Below, one piece after another: positions 1-7,427 of a stretch of 64,000 bases of DNA. Source of the stretch: Ohessyouella blattaphilus. GTDB taxonomy: Bacteria; Bacillota; Clostridia; Lachnospirales; Lachnospiraceae. Numbering within the stretch: the stretch's first letter is position 1; each line of letters starts with the position of its first letter. The stretch is from positions 1 through 64,000 of the forward strand of contig NZ_JAMXOC010000006.1 of the NCBI RefSeq assembly GCF_024721265.1. Direction: 5' to 3'. A program made the translations under genes and the position numbers. Below the pieces are notes generated by a model that saw only the letters and a list, made by a program, of their open reading frames with translations, was not told where the DNA came from and made no database searches.

Positions 1-244
1 GCTCTGTCTCCGAAGCATACAGCTCTTCGGTTTCAGTTGTGGCAGAAAGACCAACAGTCTTGCTACCGGCATCCACTCCAAGAGTGATTGGCTGTGTATG
101 AGTCGTGCTCTCATACGTAAGTTGTATAGTAAACGGACAGCGTTTAACTACTTTTGCTTTCCCTTCTCTAAGAAGGTGTTTCACTTTACCGTGCCTAGTG
201 GTCGGCATAAGTGGCTGTCCTTCTCTGCTTATGACATAAACCAT
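1..244 (-). CDS. iscB: IscB-type RNA-guided nuclease, N-terminal part (cut by window edge)
   Basis: This frame is open from an ATG at 244 to the left window edge, giving 81 complete codons. The N-terminus carries the PLMP motif (residues 11-14) followed by a basic segment, as in the PLMP/RRXRR domain of IscB. The RuvC-I motif [12 protein letters not shown] follows with the presumed catalytic Asp at residue 58. The bridge helix, HNH and remaining RuvC parts lie outside the window. An AAGGAG ribosome binding site sits at 251-256. IscB proteins are transposon-encoded RNA-guided DNA nucleases related to the ancestor of Cas9, and they use an RNA encoded just upstream of the gene. Such a region is present here. 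Whether the gene is intact cannot be judged. Confidence 0.88.
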   Translation of the reverse strand, partial: MVYVISREGQPLMPTTRHGKVKHLLREGKAKVVKRCPFTIQLTYESTTHTQPITLGVDAGSKTVGLSATTETEELYASETE

Positions 245-516
245 AAGACACTCCTTTCTGCAACTTAATGCATAACTCCGCCATTAGACGGTTAGTTGTT
301 CTTCGCCAATGTTATATAAGGTTTTACGCATACAGCACGGTTCCTACCCATCAAAACTGTTTAACCATATGCCACAGAGCCGCAGACTAGAACAGGCATC
401 CACGGGTGTCTATATATTCTTACATAACGTAGTCAGTTAAGACTTAGGCTAGTCAACAAGATCTCTTAACAAGCTCCGTCCATAGAACTATGGGCGTGGG
501 TTATTGACTTCTGTCC
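245..516 (-). ncRNA. Putative omega RNA / HEARO RNA upstream of iscB
   Basis: The roughly 270 bases between greA and iscB contain no reading frame but have structure on the iscB strand. TTGAC at 504-508 and GTCAA at 452-456 can form a helix enclosing a 6-bp hairpin (480-493, CCATAG/CTATGG). A further hairpin lies near iscB (278-291). HEARO RNAs, later called omega RNAs, lie immediately 5' of iscB and carry the guide at their 5' end. HEARO elements are reported to follow ATGA or GTGA, and ATGA reads at 520-517, so the element probably begins at 516. The identity is inferred from position and visible pairing; a covariance-model search was not possible. The exact ends are uncertain. Confidence 0.75.
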
Positions 517-540
517 TCATTCTCAAGTAAATTTTGGTGA

Positions 541-1041
541 CTAGAAGCCGCGAATTTCGTCCTCTTCTTCGGAGTAATTTTTCTTTATCTTTTTAATAAC
601 CACGGGATACGCGCCTTGTCCTACGCTGATCTTCACCGTATCACCAACCTTTTTCCCTATAATCGCTTTTCCTAAAGGAGACTCAATACTAATCTTACCC
701 TTTAGGGAATTTCCGCGAATGCTGGTTACTAGGTGATAGTTCTCTGTCTCCTTATCCTCTGGATAATAGACTTCCACATAGTCATTAACGCCGACTTCGT
801 CAGCCGCCGAATCTGCACCTACAATAATCGCTTGTTTTAGCATTTTTTCTAGGTAACGGATACGGCTTTCATTTTTATTCTTATCCTGCTTAGCTGCTTT
901 ATATTCAAAATTTTCACTGAGATCTCCGTGAGCCCTAGCTTCTTTTACCGCCTCGAGCTCTCGTTTTCTCACTACCACTTTCCGATACTCAATTTCTTCT
1001 TTAATCTTTTCAACGTCTTTTTCTGTTAAACGCTCTCTCAT
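541..1041 (-). CDS. greA: Transcription elongation factor GreA
   Basis: A 166-residue GreA that rescues backtracked RNA polymerase by stimulating transcript cleavage. The N-terminal half is the charged coiled coil (about residues 1-75, with the conserved ARAHGDLSENFEYKAAK segment). The C-terminal half is the FKBP-like domain ending in VGDTVKISV. A GTG two codons upstream (1047) is possible, but the AAGGAAG site lies 8 bases before the ATG at 1041 and only 2 before the GTG, so the ATG is preferred. It follows the LiaF-like gene by 18 bases and is probably co-transcribed with it. The stop codon lies only about 25 bases from the start of the iscB element. Confidence 0.95.
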   Translation of the reverse strand: MRERLTEKDVEKIKEEIEYRKVVVRKRELEAVKEARAHGDLSENFEYKAAKQDKNKNESRIRYLEKMLKQAIIVGADSAADEVGVNDYVEVYYPEDKETENYHLVTSIRGNSLKGKISIESPLGKAIIGKKVGDTVKISVGQGAYPVVIKKIKKNYSEEEDEIRGF

Positions 1042-1059
1042 TACCACAACTTCCTTTTT

Positions 1060-1824
1060 CTAGACATATACAATCTCTACTTTACCAAAGACTGTCTCCC
1101 CGCGCAAGCGAACTACTTTGCTACTATCAGGGCTTCGCATTCCTCGTTCCGTAACACTGGCAAATACCGCCGACGTTTCGCTAATCACATGCCACTCCTT
1201 AGGAACGAAGACTGTAATCGTACCAAAAATCGCACTTACCTTAATGATCGGCTCGCCGGTTTGGATAACCGCTTGGTCAAAATATACCTTTAAGGTACCA
1301 AAGACCGCCTCCAAATTCGAGCCGCGAAAATCATTGGCGGTGATGTATTTTACCGAGCTGCCAAAGACGGTGCTAAAGTTCGTCTCGTCCATATCCGCAC
1401 CCATACCGGCGCTCCCCGAAGTCTCTCCACCCACATTTACATTGCTTGCGTGGCCGTAGGGCATCTCATTGTGTACTTGATCGTGGATTTGCTTATTGAA
1501 CTTCTCAGGGAAAATAATATTAAGACCGATGCATACTAAGGTAGCCGCAAAAAGGATGGTCCACATAGAAAGATTTTCAAGGCCGATAAACCACAGTAAA
1601 TTGCGGTTGATAATCACTAAGAAGGCTCCACTAAAGACGGCTCCGGTAATCGAACGGGAAATGATGCACTTAATTAGAACTGCTAGCAAAAGGATGCTCA
1701 AAAAACCGTTGCGAAATAGGGAAAAATTAAAAAAGTCAAAGATTTCCATCCGACCGAGAACCACCACAATCGCCGCAATGATAAAGATTCCTCCCCAAAA
1801 GATTCTGTCTGATTGTTTTCTCAT
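1060..1824 (-). CDS. LiaF-like membrane protein (cell-wall stress type)
   Basis: A 254-residue protein with about four hydrophobic segments in the first 105 residues. These match the LiaI/LiaF-like transmembrane region. A soluble C-terminal domain has repeated VFG motifs (about residues 150-254), as in the DUF2154/LiaF C-terminal family. LiaF proteins repress or tune cell-envelope stress systems. The gene lies 6 bases after a LytTR regulator, a pairing common in Firmicutes, so the pair probably forms a self-regulating envelope-sensing module. No LiaRS two-component genes are nearby, so the target is unknown. Confidence 0.8.
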   Translation of the reverse strand: MRKQSDRIFWGGIFIIAAIVVVLGRMEIFDFFNFSLFRNGFLSILLLAVLIKCIISRSITGAVFSGAFLVIINRNLLWFIGLENLSMWTILFAATLVCIGLNIIFPEKFNKQIHDQVHNEMPYGHASNVNVGGETSGSAGMGADMDETNFSTVFGSSVKYITANDFRGSNLEAVFGTLKVYFDQAVIQTGEPIIKVSAIFGTITVFVPKEWHVISETSAVFASVTERGMRSPDSSKVVRLRGETVFGKVEIVYV

Positions 1825-1830
1825 AAAATA

Positions 1831-2289
1831 TTACCTCGTTTCTTCTAATTTGTTTTGCAATGCTTTGTAATAGTGTCTGGAAATATACACCTGTTTGTAA
1901 GAGCCTTTAAACTCTGCTGTCCGGGCCCCGGGAAGGGACGAGGAGACAGAGTACACTTTCCGGGTATTAAGAATAGTAGATTTGGAAATACGCATAAAAT
2001 GTCCCGGTAATAATTCCTCTAACTCGTATAACCGGTACTGAGCTTCATACATTTCCTCGGGTGTATGAGCAAACACCCGCCCACCTTCTGTCTCAAAGAA
2101 AAGCAGTTCATTCAGAGATAGGTAAAAGACGCGCTCCTGCTTATAAAGAGCTAGCTTTTGCTCGGTTCCGATGGTCTCTTTTAGGGCTTTTTGCAACGCT
2201 AGGACTTCTTCACTAATACTGCTTGCTTTTATGACCACCACTTCTTCCTCAGGATTTAAATTTTCATCGATTTCAATACGTATTTTCAT
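1831..2289 (-). CDS. LytTR-domain DNA-binding regulator
   Basis: A 152-residue protein. The C-terminal two-thirds (about residues 45-150) is a LytTR domain, with the typical FFETEGGRVFAH, FMRISKSTILN and SRHYYKAL segments. The N-terminus lacks a phospho-acceptor receiver domain, so it is a stand-alone LytTR factor of the type paired with LiaF- or DUF3021-type membrane proteins. It heads the operon with the LiaF-like gene and perhaps greA. LytTR proteins bind paired direct repeats in DNA; no clear pair was identified in the short upstream gap. Confidence 0.88.
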   Translation of the reverse strand: MKIRIEIDENLNPEEEVVVIKASSISEEVLALQKALKETIGTEQKLALYKQERVFYLSLNELLFFETEGGRVFAHTPEEMYEAQYRLYELEELLPGHFMRISKSTILNTRKVYSVSSSLPGARTAEFKGSYKQVYISRHYYKALQNKLEETR

Positions 2290-2318
2290 GCTGTTATCTC
2301 CTGCATCTATCTAATCAT

Positions 2319-2355
2319 AAAAACCACTTGCCGTAAATACGAAAACGGCAAGTGG
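2319..2355 (-). terminator. Terminator of the aldo-keto reductase gene
   Basis: An 11-bp perfect stem (2324-2334 with 2345-2355) is followed on the minus strand by five U residues (2323-2319). It lies 30 bases after the aldo-keto reductase stop codon. Confidence 0.85.
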
Positions 2356-2384
2356 TAAAAATCCCGAACTAAGTGGTCAACAAC

Positions 2385-3374
2385 TTAGAGCGAAAGTTCA
2401 TCGATTCTTTTCAGTTCTTCTTCCGTAAAGTCTGGACTATCGATTACCTTTAGGTTATCGAGGATTTGACTACTCTTAGAGGCACCTATTAACACACTGG
2501 TGACAACGCCGTCCCGAAGCACCCACTTAAGGGCCATCTGAGACAAACTTTCACCTCGCGCCTTCGCCAGTTCATTAAGTTCCTTAATACACGCTAAGCG
2601 CTTGCTATCTAAGCTATCCTTCTTCAGATAGCGCCCATCTTTCGAAATTCGACTATCCGCTGGAATTCCGTCTAAATAGCGATCCGTCAAAAGTCCTTGA
2701 GCCAGTGGGCTAAAGACGATAATCCCCTTCTTCTCAGCCGCTGCCGCTCTCTTTAAGCCATTTTCCTCAATCGTCCGGTTAAAGATATTATAAGAGTTCT
2801 GATTGATAATAAACGGGCAACGAAGTTCTCTTAATATCTGCGTGGCCTTCTCCATGGTCTCGCCATCGTAATTCGATAGCCCAGCATAAAGGGCCTTGCC
2901 ACTCTTTACCGCTTGATCAAGAGCCCCCATCGTTTCTTCTAGCGGGGTATCTGGATCCATCCGGTGATGGTAAAAAATATCTACATAGTCAAGTCCTAGG
3001 CGCTGCAAGCTCTGATCAAGGCTTGCCAGCAGATATTTGCGACTTCCAAAATCGCCGTAAGGCCCTGGCCACATATCATAACCAGCCTTCGTGCTAATTA
3101 ACAGTTCATCCCGATAAGCACCTAGCTCCTCTTTCATAATCTTACCGAAGTTCTTCTCAGCACTTCCGTACTCCGGTCCGTAATTATTTGCAAGGTCAAA
3201 GTGGGTAATGCCGTGATCAAAGGCGGTAAAGCACAAATCCTTCATATTGTCATAAGGGGAAGTGTCGCCAAAATTATGCCATAATCCAAGAGATACTAGT
3301 GGTAACTTCAAGCCACTCTCGCCTGAGTGCTTGTAAACCATCTTCTCATAACGCTGTTCGTTTGCTTTATACAT
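2385..3374 (-). CDS. Aldo-keto reductase, YghZ / glyceraldehyde-3-phosphate reductase type
   Basis: A 329-residue NADPH-dependent aldo-keto reductase. The N-terminal signature with LGLWHNFGD and the ANNYGPEYGSAE segment resembles E. coli YghZ (L-glyceraldehyde 3-phosphate reductase) and the potassium-channel beta-subunit-like AKR group. The catalytic tetrad is visible as Asp and Tyr in DLANNYG, Lys in STKAGYD and His in YHHRMD. The C-terminal IGASKSSQI is the cofactor phosphate-binding segment. It is a single-gene unit with its own promoter and terminator. The likely role is detoxification of small aldehydes, but the natural substrate cannot be read from sequence. Confidence 0.9.
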   Translation of the reverse strand: MYKANEQRYEKMVYKHSGESGLKLPLVSLGLWHNFGDTSPYDNMKDLCFTAFDHGITHFDLANNYGPEYGSAEKNFGKIMKEELGAYRDELLISTKAGYDMWPGPYGDFGSRKYLLASLDQSLQRLGLDYVDIFYHHRMDPDTPLEETMGALDQAVKSGKALYAGLSNYDGETMEKATQILRELRCPFIINQNSYNIFNRTIEENGLKRAAAAEKKGIIVFSPLAQGLLTDRYLDGIPADSRISKDGRYLKKDSLDSKRLACIKELNELAKARGESLSQMALKWVLRDGVVTSVLIGASKSSQILDNLKVIDSPDFTEEELKRIDELSL

Positions 3375-3412
3375 GTTAAAAATCTCCCTTCAAGTCTGAC
3401 TTACTAGCCCCT

Positions 3413-3418
3413 AGTATA
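3413..3418 (-). promoter_or_regulatory. Extended -10 promoter for the aldo-keto reductase
   Basis: On the minus strand TGATATACT gives a TATACT -10 hexamer with an upstream TG, an extended -10 element, about 40 bases before the start codon. No convincing -35 was seen. Confidence 0.55.
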
Positions 3419-3431
3419 TCATACATCCGCC

Positions 3432-3533
3432 TTACGCTGCCAAATAATCTAAATAATCGCTTTCGCTGGCAAAAAGGATATAAACCCCTTCTACAAATCC
3501 CATATAACCGCTTTCTACATTGTATCCTTTCAT
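3432..3533 (-). CDS. Small protein of 33 residues, function unknown
   Basis: A 33-codon frame starting at the ATG at 3533, preceded 7 bases away by a perfect GGAGGA site (3541-3546). The product begins MKGYNVESGYMGF and ends YLDYLAA. It is acidic and aromatic-rich with no hydrophobic transmembrane stretch. A longer in-frame ATG at 3638 would overlap the end of the GTPase gene and bypass this ribosome site, so the short form is preferred. It sits 79 bases downstream of the GTPase stop and may share its transcript. I recognise no named family. Confidence 0.65.
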   Translation of the reverse strand: MKGYNVESGYMGFVEGVYILFASESDYLDYLAA

Positions 3534-3612
3534 AAAAATTTCCTCCTTACAAAAACCGTTCATTTGCTTCTGTAAAGAGGATAACTTTTTTACTGTCCCA
3601 TATTGCGGACTT

Positions 3613-4764
3613 TTAATTCGTCCCTTTAAATAAGCCAAAGATTAATTTGGCCATATCTTTTCCACCACCGCCCTTGCTGACACTGTCAATGACCGTTGTG
3701 ACTTTATTGACAAAACCTGTCGATAACTTGGATTCAATCAACTTTTTCACCCAATCTACATCATCTAAGGTCTTCTTTCCTAAGTATACTTGTTCAAAGG
3801 CGTAAATCGCTCCTTCGCCGATAGCCGCTACAAAGCTACCAGCAATAATAGCATTGAGTACACTAGCCCCCAAATTAATCCCTGGAATTGCTTTTAAGGC
3901 ACTAATCGCCGTTTTAGCTGCAACACTAACCGTTCCCACTTCTTTAATGGCATCGAAGAATATCTTAGACTTATCATCCTGGCCGATGCCGTATATCTTG
4001 GCAATGGCGTTAATCACACCCACTTCTAACGGGGCCAAAATAAGGCCGTCAGCAATGGGAATAGGAATGGCTCCAACTGCCGTTCCGCTAGCCGTAGCCG
4101 CTGCCACCACCCCGTGAGCCAGACTACGCTTACGGGCTAGCACAAAGGAATACATATCGCTCTCGGCTGCCTGAAGCCCCTCAGGAAGCACCGCATTCGT
4201 CGCTTCAATCAGCTCTGTAATCCCTTCCGGTGGCGCATAAGCAGTTTCATTTAGCGAATACGTCGCTGCTACTACCGGAATTATATAGCGTAAGTTCCCT
4301 CGTCGCTTCTGTTTAGCAAAAGCCTCCTTTACCATCTGGATATTCTGAGTCCGCTCTGGCACCGAATAGGACTTAGTAATGACGACAATAATCGGCACAG
4401 ATTTCCACATGGAGGTGGCACTCACTAAATGTTTAATCGCCTCGGGAAACAGTTTTCTCGACGTTCCCTCTACGCAAAACCAGATGGCGTTGATTTGTCC
4501 GTCTCCTCCCCCTTCTTTGGTGCTATCCTTTGACCATTTCTTTACTGCCTGAATCGCTTTTTGTCTTTTAAAAAAAGACGGTTCAAAGCCGATGGTATCA
4601 ATTAAGCGAAAAGGAATTTTCTCCCCTTCATAAAGATTAAGTGCGCCAGTTGTTCCTGTAATCCCCCAGTTCGCCTGAGCCCTTTCTTCACCAAAAACAG
4701 CGTTAATGAGCGTGGATTTCCCCGCTCCCGAATTGCCGATAACCAAAACATTTCCTTTTTGCAT
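3613..4764 (-). CDS. Era-like GTPase with C-terminal DUF697-type hydrophobic domain
   Basis: A 383-residue protein. The GTPase domain (about residues 1-200) has a P-loop GNSGAGKST, the G3 motif DTIG and a G4-like VITKS in place of the usual NKxD. The C-terminal part (about 215-383) is rich in Ala, Gly and Ile, resembling the DUF697/YcjF membrane-associated domain. Relatives are thought to act at the membrane in stress responses, but no precise function is assigned. The start follows a GAGGAGGGG site. TATACTATAAT on the minus strand near 4792-4802 may be its -10 region. Confidence 0.8.
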   Translation of the reverse strand: MQKGNVLVIGNSGAGKSTLINAVFGEERAQANWGITGTTGALNLYEGEKIPFRLIDTIGFEPSFFKRQKAIQAVKKWSKDSTKEGGGDGQINAIWFCVEGTSRKLFPEAIKHLVSATSMWKSVPIIVVITKSYSVPERTQNIQMVKEAFAKQKRRGNLRYIIPVVAATYSLNETAYAPPEGITELIEATNAVLPEGLQAAESDMYSFVLARKRSLAHGVVAAATASGTAVGAIPIPIADGLILAPLEVGVINAIAKIYGIGQDDKSKIFFDAIKEVGTVSVAAKTAISALKAIPGINLGASVLNAIIAGSFVAAIGEGAIYAFEQVYLGKKTLDDVDWVKKLIESKLSTGFVNKVTTVIDSVSKGGGGKDMAKLIFGLFKGTN

Positions 4765-4864
4765 GACATCCCCTCCTCGCTTGGTTATGTTGATTATAGT
4801 ATAGCATAAGAAGTAATATCACGAAAAGTTATCTGCGAACGCAAGAAGCAACCTCGATTACTGC

Positions 4865-4921
4865 GAAGACAAGATACAACCTCGACTACGCTTCGCTCCA
4901 TCTCGGTCATCTCTTGTCTTC
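4865..4921. repeat. Imperfect palindromic unit, possible dispersed repeat
   Basis: Perfect 10-base arms (GAAGACAAGA at 4865-4874 and its complement at 4912-4921) enclose about 37 bases. CAACCTCGAYTAC occurs twice in the neighbourhood (near 4849 and 4888). The block lies between the rpsI terminator and the GTPase promoter and looks like an intergenic repeat unit rather than a gene. Confidence 0.4.
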
Positions 4922-4940
4922 CAATGAAGCCCAATATATA

Positions 4941-4977
4941 AAAAAGCTTCTGAAATGCAAGCATTCCAAAAGCTTTT
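4941..4977 (-). terminator. Terminator downstream of rpsI
   Basis: A long near-perfect stem (AAAAGCTTTTGGAATGC with its partner) ends in a U run on the minus strand, 27 bases after the rpsI stop. The A-rich opposite flank may let it work in both directions. Confidence 0.85.
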
Positions 4978-5003
4978 CCATATATTGCTCTTCGCAGCAA
5001 TCC

Positions 5004-5396
5004 CTATCTCTTTGAAAATTGGGGTGCTCTACGAGCTGCTTTAAGACCGTATTTCTTACGTTCTTTCATTCTTGGATCACGAGTTAAGAATCCAGCTTTC
5101 TTAAGGACTGGTCTGAATTCAACATCTGCTTGCAGAAGTGCTCTTGCGATACCATGACGGATTGCACCAGCTTGACCTGTGTAACCGCCACCCTTTACAT
5201 TTACTAAAACATCGAATTTACCTTCTGTCTCAGTTGCTACAAGTGGTTGACGTACAACTACCTTTAACACTTCAAGTCCTAGATATTCATCAATGTCTCT
5301 TTTATTAATAGTGATTTTACCGGTTCCTGGTACAAGATAAACTCTTGCGATTGATTTCTTTCTTCTTCCGGTTCCGTAATATTTTGTATTAGCCAC
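5004..5396 (-). CDS. rpsI: Ribosomal protein uS9 (S9)
   Basis: A 130-residue S9, a 30S-subunit protein whose basic C-terminal tail reaches the P-site tRNA. The start [19 protein letters not shown] and the end RRAPQFSKR are diagnostic. It is the second gene of the rplM-rpsI operon, 26 bases after rplM, with its own GGAGG site. A strong terminator follows. The length is normal. Confidence 0.98.
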   Translation of the reverse strand: MANTKYYGTGRRKKSIARVYLVPGTGKITINKRDIDEYLGLEVLKVVVRQPLVATETEGKFDVLVNVKGGGYTGQAGAIRHGIARALLQADVEFRPVLKKAGFLTRDPRMKERKKYGLKAARRAPQFSKR

Positions 5397-5422
5397 GATA
5401 ATTTCCTCCTTTCAAAACCTCT

Positions 5423-5851
5423 CTAGAATGTCAATTCTTCAGGTTTTTGAGCTTGATGACCGTGCTCAGCGCCTGCGTACACAAACAGTTTCTTCATCAT
5501 TGATCTTCCTAAAGGTCCTTTGGGAAGCATTCCTTTAACAGCGAGTTCCATAACCTTTTCAGGTTTTTTGTTCATCATTTCTGCTAAAGTCGTTTCTTTC
5601 ATCCCACCAACATAGTCAGAGTGATTGTAATAGATCTTTTGTTCCATCTTCTTACCACTTACAGTGATTTTGTCAGCGTTTACTACGATTACGTAATCAC
5701 CTGTATCTACGTGAGGAGTAAATTCTGGTTTGTTCTTTCCTCTTAACACTTTCGCAATCTCTGATGCTAAGCGTCCTAATGTATGTCCTGTAGCGTCAAC
5801 TACGTACCATTTTCTTTCAATCTTATCTGGATTAGCCATATAAGTCTTCAT
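5423..5851 (-). CDS. rplM: Ribosomal protein uL13 (L13)
   Basis: A 142-residue L13, an early-assembly 50S protein. [19 protein letters not shown] and the C-terminal [19 protein letters not shown] are characteristic. The ATG at 5851 has a GGAGG site 6 bases upstream. It heads the rplM-rpsI operon behind an L13-type leader and a consensus promoter, which implies autoregulation by L13 binding its own mRNA. In many Firmicutes this pair directly follows truA of the ECF transporter operon; here those genes are 20 kb away. Confidence 0.98.
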   Translation of the reverse strand: MKTYMANPDKIERKWYVVDATGHTLGRLASEIAKVLRGKNKPEFTPHVDTGDYVIVVNADKITVSGKKMEQKIYYNHSDYVGGMKETTLAEMMNKKPEKVMELAVKGMLPKGPLGRSMMKKLFVYAGAEHGHQAQKPEELTF

Positions 5852-5861
5852 TGGTTTTCCT

Positions 5862-5952
5862 CCTATTTAGGCATTCATAAAAACTTCTTAATTCCTTTTG
5901 AAATCAGTAGTTTCCGGGGCATTGGCTACCACTGTTTCGTCTTTCGTCATAC
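5862..5952 (-). promoter_or_regulatory. L13 ribosomal-protein leader RNA
   Basis: The roughly 100-base 5' UTR of rplM has the features of the Firmicute L13 leader: GACGAAAGACGA followed by GTGGTAGCCAATGCCCCGG and a pairing ACTACTG arm. The CAGTGGTAG/CTACTG arms can form the main stem. By analogy with the known leader family it should be bound by L13 to repress the operon. The call rests on motif recognition; no covariance search was run. Confidence 0.75.
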
Positions 5953-5958
5953 TTGGAT

Positions 5959-5987
5959 ATTATATTATAGCAGCGGGTCTGTGTCAA
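5959..5987 (-). promoter_or_regulatory. Consensus promoter of rplM-rpsI
   Basis: TTGACA (5982-5987) and TATAAT (5959-5964) on the minus strand are separated by exactly 17 bp. A second overlapping TATAAT sits at 5964-5969 with a shorter spacer. This is a perfect housekeeping-sigma promoter. Confidence 0.92.
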
Positions 5988-6080
5988 CCACTTTTTGCAC
6001 TAGTTTTCTACGTTTTCGCCTCTTCTCTCCTTCTTCTTTTTTTGTTAAAATGTAAGAAATAAAAGAAATGAGGTAAGGCT

Positions 6081-7400
6081 ATGAATTTCGACAGCAGTAC
6101 AATTTATCAAATATACCCTTTAGGTTTCTTCGATGCCCCGAAAGAAAACGACGGCGTCTTAGCTTCGAGAATCAACGAACTAGATAGTTGGATCCCCTAT
6201 TATAAAGAACTCGGCGTCGACTATCTGCTTTTTAACCCTATCTTCTCTTCCCAGACACACGGATATGATACGAGAGACTACCGGGCTATCGATAACCGCT
6301 TAGGTACCAATGAGGATTTTATTCAGCTTGTTAACAGACTACACCAAGAGGATATTAAAGTTATCCTAGACGGCGTCTTCAATCACGTGGGACGTGAATT
6401 CTTTGCTTTTTTAGATGTGAAAGAAAAGAAATGGGACTCCCCTTATAAAGACTGGTTCCTTATCAACTTTGACGGCAACAGTAACTACGATGACGGCTTT
6501 TGGTACGAGGGCTGGGAAGGCCATTTTGAACTGGTTAAGCTTAATCTTAAGAACCCAGAAGTAAGGGCTTATCTTCTAGACTGCGTCAAACTCTGGATTA
6601 CCGAATTTCACATTGACGGTTTGCGCCTAGATGTAGCTTACAGCCTTGACCATGATTTTATGAAAGAACTGCGGAGCTACAGCAGTAGTTTGAATCCTGA
6701 TTTTGTCTTAATCGGTGAAGTGCTTTTTGGTGATTACAACCTTATCGTTAACGAAGGCATGCTCCAAAGCTGTACGAACTACGAATGCTATAAAGGAATT
6801 CACTCAAGCTTTAACTCTCTAAATATGTTTGAGATTTCCTATTCCCTAAATCGGCAATTTGGCAAAGAGGATTGGTGCCTATACCGGGGCAAGCATCTTA
6901 TGAACTTTGTGGATAATCACGATGTAAGCCGGATTGCTAGTCTACTTAAGACGAAGGAGCACCTCCCCTTAGCCTACGCTCTCCTATTTACCATGCCCGG
7001 TATCCCCTGCCTTTATTATGGAAGTGAATGGGGTGCAACCGGTGTCAAAGAAGAAGGTAAGGCTGATTACGATTTGCGACCTCACTTTGACAAACCGCAC
7101 CCAAATGAACTTACCGAATTAATTAAAAAACTAATTGAGGTTCATAGAAGCGAACTAGCCCTATGGGATGGTAGCTACGAAAATCTCGTCGTCACGAACC
7201 CTCAGCTCCTTTTTCGCCGTTTGGCAAAAGAGAGTGAAGTCTATGTTTTTATCAATGCCGATAGCGAAGCTTTTACCTTTTATCACGATAGTCTCTACGG
7301 TGACTTTGTCGACTTATTAGACGATTCCTCCGAGCCGTTAAGCGGCGCTTGTGAATTACCCGGATATCAATTTAAGATTCTAAAAAGGAAGCGAGACTAA
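6081..7400 (+). CDS. Alpha-amylase family (GH13) glycoside hydrolase
   Basis: A 439-residue GH13 enzyme with no signal peptide, so probably cytoplasmic. Conserved region I is DGVFNHVG, region II is GLRLDVA (nucleophile Asp), region III is LIGEVLFG (acid/base Glu) and region IV is FVDNHDVSR. It resembles the neopullulanase/cyclomaltodextrinase/maltogenic group but lacks their N-terminal starch-binding domain. It probably trims imported malto-oligosaccharides. The ATG follows GAGGTAAGG. It is transcribed against its neighbours as a single gene. The exact specificity cannot be called. Confidence 0.9.
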   Translation: MNFDSSTIYQIYPLGFFDAPKENDGVLASRINELDSWIPYYKELGVDYLLFNPIFSSQTHGYDTRDYRAIDNRLGTNEDFIQLVNRLHQEDIKVILDGVFNHVGREFFAFLDVKEKKWDSPYKDWFLINFDGNSNYDDGFWYEGWEGHFELVKLNLKNPEVRAYLLDCVKLWITEFHIDGLRLDVAYSLDHDFMKELRSYSSSLNPDFVLIGEVLFGDYNLIVNEGMLQSCTNYECYKGIHSSFNSLNMFEISYSLNRQFGKEDWCLYRGKHLMNFVDNHDVSRIASLLKTKEHLPLAYALLFTMPGIPCLYYGSEWGATGVKEEGKADYDLRPHFDKPHPNELTELIKKLIEVHRSELALWDGSYENLVVTNPQLLFRRLAKESEVYVFINADSEAFTFYHDSLYGDFVDLLDDSSEPLSGACELPGYQFKILKRKRD

Positions 7401-7413
7401 TCATCTCGCTTCC
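7387..7413. terminator. Bidirectional terminator between the GH13 and NYN genes
   Basis: A 10-bp perfect stem (7387-7396 with 7404-7413) overlaps the GH13 stop codon and has an A run on its left side, giving U residues on the minus strand. It serves the converging genes. Confidence 0.7.
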
Positions 7414-7427
7414 CTCTATATTGACAC

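Noticed and set aside
4794-5000. 68-codon frame after rpsI on the minus strand
   Set aside because: It runs through the rpsI terminator hairpin and the palindromic block, has no ribosome site and no protein-like composition.
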